Positions 27,064 through 30,939 of a stretch of 30,939 nucleotides of DNA are shown in pieces (position 1 is the stretch's first letter; the number at the start of each line of letters is the position of its first letter). The DNA lies in IMG/VR virus record IMGVR_UViG_3300020180_000090, positions 1-30,939 of that record; one strand, 5' to 3'. The notes beneath the pieces are model-generated. The model had not been told where the DNA came from, ran no database searches, and saw only the letters and a list, made by a program, of their open reading frames with translations. This DNA comes from a virus. A program made the translations under genes and the position numbers.

Positions 27064-29671
27064 CTCCTCGACGGAGTCGAGGGGTACTAGCCCCTCGACG
27101 GAGTCGAGGGGAAGTAGCTCTCAAGAAATAAAGATGGTAATTACTCTCCAGCAGGACTTAGTCGGGCTACTTCTCCGGTTGTCCAAGGAGCGTCCAGAAA
27201 TCCGTAGAGCGGTACTAGCTCACAAGACCTTTGGTCTTACACTCTACGCACTCATGTATCACACCGCGAAGCTCACCTACCCGTTCTCCAAGACCCATTT
27301 GAACTACCTGTATGACCTACAACGGCTACTCACACCAAGCCACCCACACTCCTTGTCTACCTTGTTGGTCATCGGAGGGAGAGCTCAAGCAAAAACCGCG
27401 TTAGCGGTGATTGCGATGGAGTTCTCGATAACGATGTCGCTCCAGAAGTACACGGTCATCACGGCTACAGATCCCCAGAACTCATCGGAATACTTGTATT
27501 CCATCAAGAACAACCTGCTCACCGATCCATACCTGAAGCGTGACTTTGGTGCTTTGATACCGACATCCCGAGTCAACCAAGACACCAAGGCGGTAAATCG
27601 ACAAAAAGCCCAGGACTTCATCGCTGAGAATCCTCTCCGATCTCGATTCGAAGCCATCTCTACCCAGCAATCTCTGAGAGGGCGTTTGTATGATGGTAGC
27701 AGAATCACGACGATTCTCTTGGATGACATCGAGACAATCACTACGGTACGTAGTGAAGTTATAACAAACCAAATCATCAATCAAGTCAAGGAGTCAGAGA
27801 ATGCGGTAGCAGACAATCACTCTATATTACTACTTGGTAACAAGCTCTCTAACTTCTCCAACGTCGCCCAGTTGGAGCGGAAGTACAAATCACTTCCACA
27901 CACCAAGATCATCAGGATACCGTTATACGACGATGACTATAAGATAATATGGGACACCAAGTTCGTACACAGTACCGAGGAAGCTAACCGACTCAACGAG
28001 AAGTACAAGGTGAACCTCCAGTCGGTCCAAGCTATCCGAGAGCGTAACGATAAGCTCACGTTCGCTGCGGAGCATCTTGCAAGTCCTCTCGATAACTTAC
28101 TAGCTATATTCAAACCAGAGATGTTCAGGCACCACCCAATAGAAGATTTGGAAAAGAACCACCATGATATTTCTTACATCTTCATATCTTTGGACACCGC
28201 AGTTACAGCAGAGACCAGTAGCGATAACACAGGAATTACCATTCGGTACCATAACCACACAACACCGAACAAGCACTATGTGCATACATATGGTGTGAAG
28301 TTGTTACCGGAACAGCTCTTTAATCACATCAAGAACATCTACACCACACTACGTGCAGACTTTCCAGAGGCAACGATTCAGGCAGGATGGGAAAAAACCA
28401 TGCAGACCCAGACATTAACGCAGTTCTGGGCCATCTACAGGAAGGAACACAACTTGGCGTTGCATATGTATGAGTTTGAGCACAAGTCGAAGAAGAAGGA
28501 GGATAGGATCCTGTCATCGTTGTTACATCGGTACGAGACGGGGAAGATGTACCATCTCACGCGAGAGAACAGGAACTTGTGCAAGGACCTAGAACAGGAG
28601 TTGGTGCTCTTCCCAGAGCTCAATAAAACGGATGACCTTTGTCTAGCAGGAGACACGTTGGTGGAGACAACGGTAGGTACGGTACGAATAGACGAAATCA
28701 CAACAAGCCATCAGGTTCTAACACGCAAAGGACCAAGACGAGTACTCTGGGCTGGTCAAACAGGGTGTCATCCAGTAATTACGAATATGGGAATTACGGG
28801 TACACCGAACCATCCAGTAATCACACAAGACGGAGTTAAGGAATTGAGATATGTCAGCGAGTCTGATATACTCTTCATATGGAACCAATCAAAGATGGAA
28901 GTAGAGAATATGTCATATACAAGGGTAAAAAATGGAACAGGTACCCTGAGTCTTCAAGAAAACATCTCAGGGTGTATTACACTCATCACTTCAATGCAGG
29001 GTCTCCAAGGGCACTACACAGAGAAATCTACGCAGACACACATGGAAAGATTCCTAAAGGTATGCACATCGATCATATCAACGGTAACCCACTGGACAAC
29101 AGGATTGAAAACTTGCAGTGCCTCACAAGTAAAGAACACAACAAGAAGACAAGGGAGCAAAACCCAGAATTCGTGGAGAAAATGCGTAAGTACAATTCAG
29201 ACAACCATGACAGACTCCACGAGGACCGCCAAGACTGGGCTAAGACAGCAGAAGGTAAAAAATGGTATACCGAGCATACAAAGCACAGCATACACAAACA
29301 GCGAGACATCATATGCAAATGGTGCTTTGTTAAGTGTGTTACCATCACATCAAACGGGAACTCATGCAGAAGTAGACCATGTCTACTTGCAAGAGGTCGA
29401 GACGAACAAAATAAGATACGAGCTAGACGAAGAGCTAGGGAGCAAGGTATATAACTTGACGATTGAGGGCGAGCATGAGTTTTTCGCTAATGGAATTTTG
29501 GTTCACAACTGTGACAGTTTGAGCTATAGCTTTGCACCTATCTTCGAGATGAAGTTGTCGTCTACGGACTGGGCAGAAATGATCGCAACATCTCCCAAGA
29601 GACAACGTGCACAAGAGACACAAAGCTTGTTTCAAAAAAGAGGAATTGACCTAGGTCGTCAAACACGATAA
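27053..29671 (+). CDS. Terminase large subunit precursor interrupted by an intein
   Basis: 872 residues; the spliced protein would be 582. It packages DNA into the head. The ATPase has a deviant Walker A, GGRAQAKT (108-115, Ala for the usual second Gly), and Walker B ILLDDIE (221-227). The nuclease has SLDTAVTAETSSDNTG (D381, D391). The last nuclease motif, TDDL-CDSLSYSF (the D-D-x-x-D-x-L-x-Y motif), is split by the intein at residues 530-819. The Ser-rich first 27 residues are encoded by a tandem hairpin; MVITLQQDLV at 27134 is an alternative start. It overlaps the upstream gene by 11 bp. Confidence 0.85.
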   Translation: MSYSSSTESRGTSPSTESRGSSSQEIKMVITLQQDLVGLLLRLSKERPEIRRAVLAHKTFGLTLYALMYHTAKLTYPFSKTHLNYLYDLQRLLTPSHPHSLSTLLVIGGRAQAKTALAVIAMEFSITMSLQKYTVITATDPQNSSEYLYSIKNNLLTDPYLKRDFGALIPTSRVNQDTKAVNRQKAQDFIAENPLRSRFEAISTQQSLRGRLYDGSRITTILLDDIETITTVRSEVITNQIINQVKESENAVADNHSILLLGNKLSNFSNVAQLERKYKSLPHTKIIRIPLYDDDYKIIWDTKFVHSTEEANRLNEKYKVNLQSVQAIRERNDKLTFAAEHLASPLDNLLAIFKPEMFRHHPIEDLEKNHHDISYIFISLDTAVTAETSSDNTGITIRYHNHTTPNKHYVHTYGVKLLPEQLFNHIKNIYTTLRADFPEATIQAGWEKTMQTQTLTQFWAIYRKEHNLALHMYEFEHKSKKKEDRILSSLLHRYETGKMYHLTRENRNLCKDLEQELVLFPELNKTDDLCLAGDTLVETTVGTVRIDEITTSHQVLTRKGPRRVLWAGQTGCHPVITNMGITGTPNHPVITQDGVKELRYVSESDILFIWNQSKMEVENMSYTRVKNGTGTLSLQENISGCITLITSMQGLQGHYTEKSTQTHMERFLKVCTSIISTVTHWTTGLKTCSASQVKNTTRRQGSKTQNSWRKCVSTIQTTMTDSTRTAKTGLRQQKVKNGIPSIQSTAYTNSETSYANGALLSVLPSHQTGTHAEVDHVYLQEVETNKIRYELDEELGSKVYNLTIEGEHEFFANGILVHNCDSLSYSFAPIFEMKLSSTDWAEMIATSPKRQRAQETQSLFQKRGIDLGRQTR
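27066..27111. repeat. Tandem 19-bp palindromic repeat at the terminase start
   Basis: CCTCGACGGAGTCGAGGGG at 27066-27084 and 27093-27111 (27-bp period, nine codons). Each folds CTCGAC-GGA-GTCGAG; the second copy has a 9-bp stem (27091-27111). In frame it encodes STESRG twice. No T-run, so not a terminator; it may control translation of the large subunit. Confidence 0.85.
28844..28872 (+). promoter_or_regulatory. Promoter inside the intein for the nested HNH gene
   Basis: TTGAGA (28844-28849), exact 17-bp spacer, TATACT (28867-28872), each box one base from the sigma-70 consensus. The -10 ends 6 bp before the ATG at 28879, predicting a transcript starting at that ATG. The HNH frame has a TGA at 28864-28866, so read-in from upstream is blocked. 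Confidence 0.65.
28879..29454 (+). CDS. HNH homing endonuclease nested in the intein in another frame
   Basis: 191 residues, wholly inside the terminase/intein gene but in the -1 frame relative to it. Residues 10-45 (EYVIYKGKKWNRYPESSRKH, then FNAGSPRALHREIYADTHG) lead to the HNH core KGMHIDHINGNPLDNRIENL, then KEHNKK (60-90; H66, N74, H87). A Cys set follows at 146, 149, 153 and 163. After about residue 163 the frame reads out-of-phase intein C-terminal DNA and ends RARRRAREQGI. It should cut intein-less terminase genes to spread the element. Own promoter, (T)CATATG start; no read-through from upstream is possible. Confidence 0.85.
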   Translation: MEPIKDGSREYVIYKGKKWNRYPESSRKHLRVYYTHHFNAGSPRALHREIYADTHGKIPKGMHIDHINGNPLDNRIENLQCLTSKEHNKKTREQNPEFVEKMRKYNSDNHDRLHEDRQDWAKTAEGKKWYTEHTKHSIHKQRDIICKWCFVKCVTITSNGNSCRSRPCLLARGRDEQNKIRARRRAREQGI

Positions 29672-29683
29672 CATGTAACTTAT

Positions 29684-29995
29684 ATGACCAAATCAATGAA
29701 CAAACAAATAACCATCGCAATAGACGATATCGTACTACCATCACAATCATTACTACTGGAGCCTATTTTTATCGAGACTGCAATAGAGGTGGAGGATACA
29801 AATGGTGACAAGAGCATTCAGATGCAACAGCAACCTCAGGACCTGTTTAAGGTACTCAAGGTGGCGGATGACGTAACACAACGAGGAACACATGTGTTCG
29901 CTAGAGTATTCATGCCAGATGTGGTGCAGCTAGGTGAGCAGAGGTACTGTTTCCTTGATGCTGTGGGTATCCTGGGGTGGGCGACAGAGGAGTAG
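29684..29995 (+). CDS. Small protein between terminase and portal, GroES-like in outline
   Basis: 103 residues, starting 12 bp after the terminase stop. MTKSMNKQITIAIDDIVLPS, then LLLEPIFIETAIEVED, a variable acidic loop, and FKVLKVADDVTQRGTHVFAR followed by EQRYCFLDAVGILGWA. The order of a beta strand, an expansion loop, 'VxxGxxV' and a final 'eYxflxexdIL' strand recalls GroES-type co-chaperonins, which some phages carry for head assembly. The match is weak; it could equally be a small head protein of unknown function. Confidence 0.45.
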   Translation: MTKSMNKQITIAIDDIVLPSQSLLLEPIFIETAIEVEDTNGDKSIQMQQQPQDLFKVLKVADDVTQRGTHVFARVFMPDVVQLGEQRYCFLDAVGILGWATEE

Positions 29996-29997
29996 GT

Positions 29998-30288
29998 ATG
30001 GTGCCTATCTACAGGGAGACACTGAGAGGGAAGCTTTGCAGAGGACAACACAAATGGAGAAATACGAGGCACGACACCTCTGCAGTGGTGGTGGTGTGTC
30101 GAGAATGTAAGTCAACACTGAAGTGTGCAATCAACGATGCGAACATACCTATGTTGCATCTCAAGAAATACTTTGGGCATGAGTTGGACCAGCACACGAA
30201 GAGATATCACAGGCACAACAACTTAACACAGGAAGCGGAGGAGAGACTAAACGCTTCCATACAGGATAACAAACAAACTATACTATAA
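29998..30288 (+). CDS. Small zinc-binding protein
   Basis: 96 residues from the ATG at 29998, 2 bp after the upstream stop. C16 and H20 (LCRGQHKW) with C36-x2-C39 (VVVCRECKSTL) make a possible zinc site. The rest is helical and His/Lys-rich (FGHELDQHTKRYHRHNNLTQ). It lies between the terminase and portal genes and may be an assembly or packaging accessory. No family recognised. Confidence 0.5.
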   Translation: MVPIYRETLRGKLCRGQHKWRNTRHDTSAVVVVCRECKSTLKCAINDANIPMLHLKKYFGHELDQHTKRYHRHNNLTQEAEERLNASIQDNKQTIL

Positions 30289-30290
30289 GT

Positions 30291-30939
30291 ATGAACCCTC
30301 TCAAAAAACTAGCAGCGATGACCAATAGTATTTTCTCTCCGATAAACCGAGCACGTACGCAGGTTATCGATGGTGCACTGGACGGTGAGGAGCACGCACT
30401 ACAGATACTTCCAAGCGACTCAACGAAGGACAAGGAGTTACTAGAGCTATCACAAACATGGATGGACTCGTACAACAACTACCAGTCTAAGATAACCAAT
30501 CGGCAGGAGGCGAACTATAAGTATTGGAAAGGTACACAGCAACCGATGTACACGGAGAACGTGGACACGAGACGTCGTGTGGCGTCTAACATGATATTTG
30601 AGGCTACAGAGACATTCTTACCTGCAGCGACTAAGAACAACCCGGAATGTTACGCGACCATCGAGGATGAGTCAGAGGAGGCACAACGGTACACATCTCT
30701 TCTCAAGGATTTACTGAACCAGCAAGGAAAGCGACATGGGTTGAAATTCAAAATTCGGGACGCTACTAGAGGGTGGCTTTTTGACCTTATCGGGGTAATA
30801 GGTATTTCATGGTCAATGGCGCTAGACGATTTTGAGGTACAGAAGATAGAGGCGAAACGAATGATATTTGATGTGGAGGGGTATATCGACTGGGATGGTT
30901 CTTTCCAGGGTAGGTACTTGGGATACATACGAACAATGC
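30291..30939 (+). CDS. Portal protein, N-terminal part (runs off the right edge)
   Basis: 216 codons are visible. The start MNPLKKLAAMTNSIFSPINR is followed by an acidic helical stretch (WMDSYNNYQSKITNRQEANY), then RRVASNMIFEATETFLPAATKNNPECYA, the 'r.s.N.if...et..p.l.s.nP' motif typical of podovirus portal proteins, and a beta region GWLFDLIGVIGISWSM. The portal is the dodecameric ring for DNA entry and exit. Position two genes after the terminase agrees. A TATACT box ends 6 bp before the ATG, so it may have its own promoter. The C-terminal part is outside the window. Confidence 0.7.
   Translation, partial: MNPLKKLAAMTNSIFSPINRARTQVIDGALDGEEHALQILPSDSTKDKELLELSQTWMDSYNNYQSKITNRQEANYKYWKGTQQPMYTENVDTRRRVASNMIFEATETFLPAATKNNPECYATIEDESEEAQRYTSLLKDLLNQQGKRHGLKFKIRDATRGWLFDLIGVIGISWSMALDDFEVQKIEAKRMIFDVEGYIDWDGSFQGRYLGYIRTM

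Larger units (their letters stand above)
28640..29509 (+). other. Intein in the terminase large subunit (290 residues)
   Basis: Block A: CLAGDTLVETTVGTVRIDEI, starting at Cys530. Block B: GTPNHPVITQDGVKELRYV with the T-x-x-H motif. Blocks F/G: VYNLTIEGEHEFFANGILVH then N819, followed by Cys820 as the first C-extein residue (29510). All splicing residues are present, so it should be active. The middle (about 28882-29360) in this frame is Thr/Ser/Gln-rich and unlike any intein domain, because it is the out-of-frame reading of an HNH gene. No endonuclease exists in the intein's own frame. Confidence 0.9.

Noticed and set aside
27385-27780. Minus-strand 131-codon frame opposite the terminase ATPase
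   Set aside because: The plus strand encodes clear terminase motifs; the antisense protein has none.
28864-28879. Programmed frameshift from the intein frame into the HNH frame
   Set aside because: A TGA closes the HNH frame at 28864, leaving about 12 nt for a shift and no slippery heptamer; the promoter plus ATG explains expression better.

Overview
This window is an accessory-rich stretch of a double-stranded DNA tailed bacteriophage genome. The case rests on a terminase large subunit, the start of a portal gene, a tail adaptor, tail/nozzle and fibre proteins, a lysis cassette, and a replication/recombination block. The gene set (short-tail adaptor, beta-propeller-like nozzle candidate, coiled-coil internal virion protein candidates, no tape measure or sheath seen) leans towards a podovirus-like virion; this is inference. 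The genetic code is standard (TAA, TAG and TGA all terminate genes). Almost no gene has a Shine-Dalgarno sequence. Many genes instead start at (T)ATATG, with a TATAAT-like -10 box ending 6-8 bp before the ATG, which predicts leaderless or near-leaderless mRNAs. Sigma-70-like promoters without ribosome binding sites would suit a host that uses SD little, such as Patescibacteria/CPR, but the host cannot be fixed from this sequence.

Layout. 1-4709 (+): tail fibre/receptor-binding genes, then a lysis cassette of four small membrane proteins around a GH19 endolysin that carries a C-terminal membrane module. 4746-6474: structured leader RNA, a winged-helix-like gene overlapping an HNH endonuclease, a small minus-strand membrane protein, a predicted ncRNA behind a palindromic promoter, and stacked terminators. 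6475-13619 (+): adaptor, free-standing HNH endonuclease, nozzle-like protein and putative internal virion proteins, ending in a perfect bidirectional terminator. 13628-20654 (-): replication, recombination and regulatory genes (SSB-like protein, two PD-(D/E)XK-type nucleases, SF2 helicase, recombination-associated coiled-coil protein, zinc-finger and HTH proteins, AP2-HNH endonuclease, many tiny genes). 20655-20967: divergent control region with a DnaA-box-like site and a predicted small RNA. 20968-23694 (+): primase-polymerase/SF3 helicase. 23695-24428: non-coding, iteron-rich candidate replication origin. 24429-26241 (+): two-gene amidoligase/class II glutamine amidotransferase cassette. 26242-26586: AT-rich non-coding DNA with tandem hairpins. 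26587-30939 (+): packaging genes and the start of the portal.

Two systems stand out. First, the terminase large subunit is split by an intein lying inside its last nuclease motif. The middle of the intein encodes, in a different reading frame, a complete HNH endonuclease with its own near-consensus promoter placed so that transcription would start at its ATG. The intein frame stays open right across the endonuclease, so the same DNA appears to be dual-coding. Second, the amidoligase/GATase II pair next to the candidate origin looks like a self-contained amide-bond-forming modification system.
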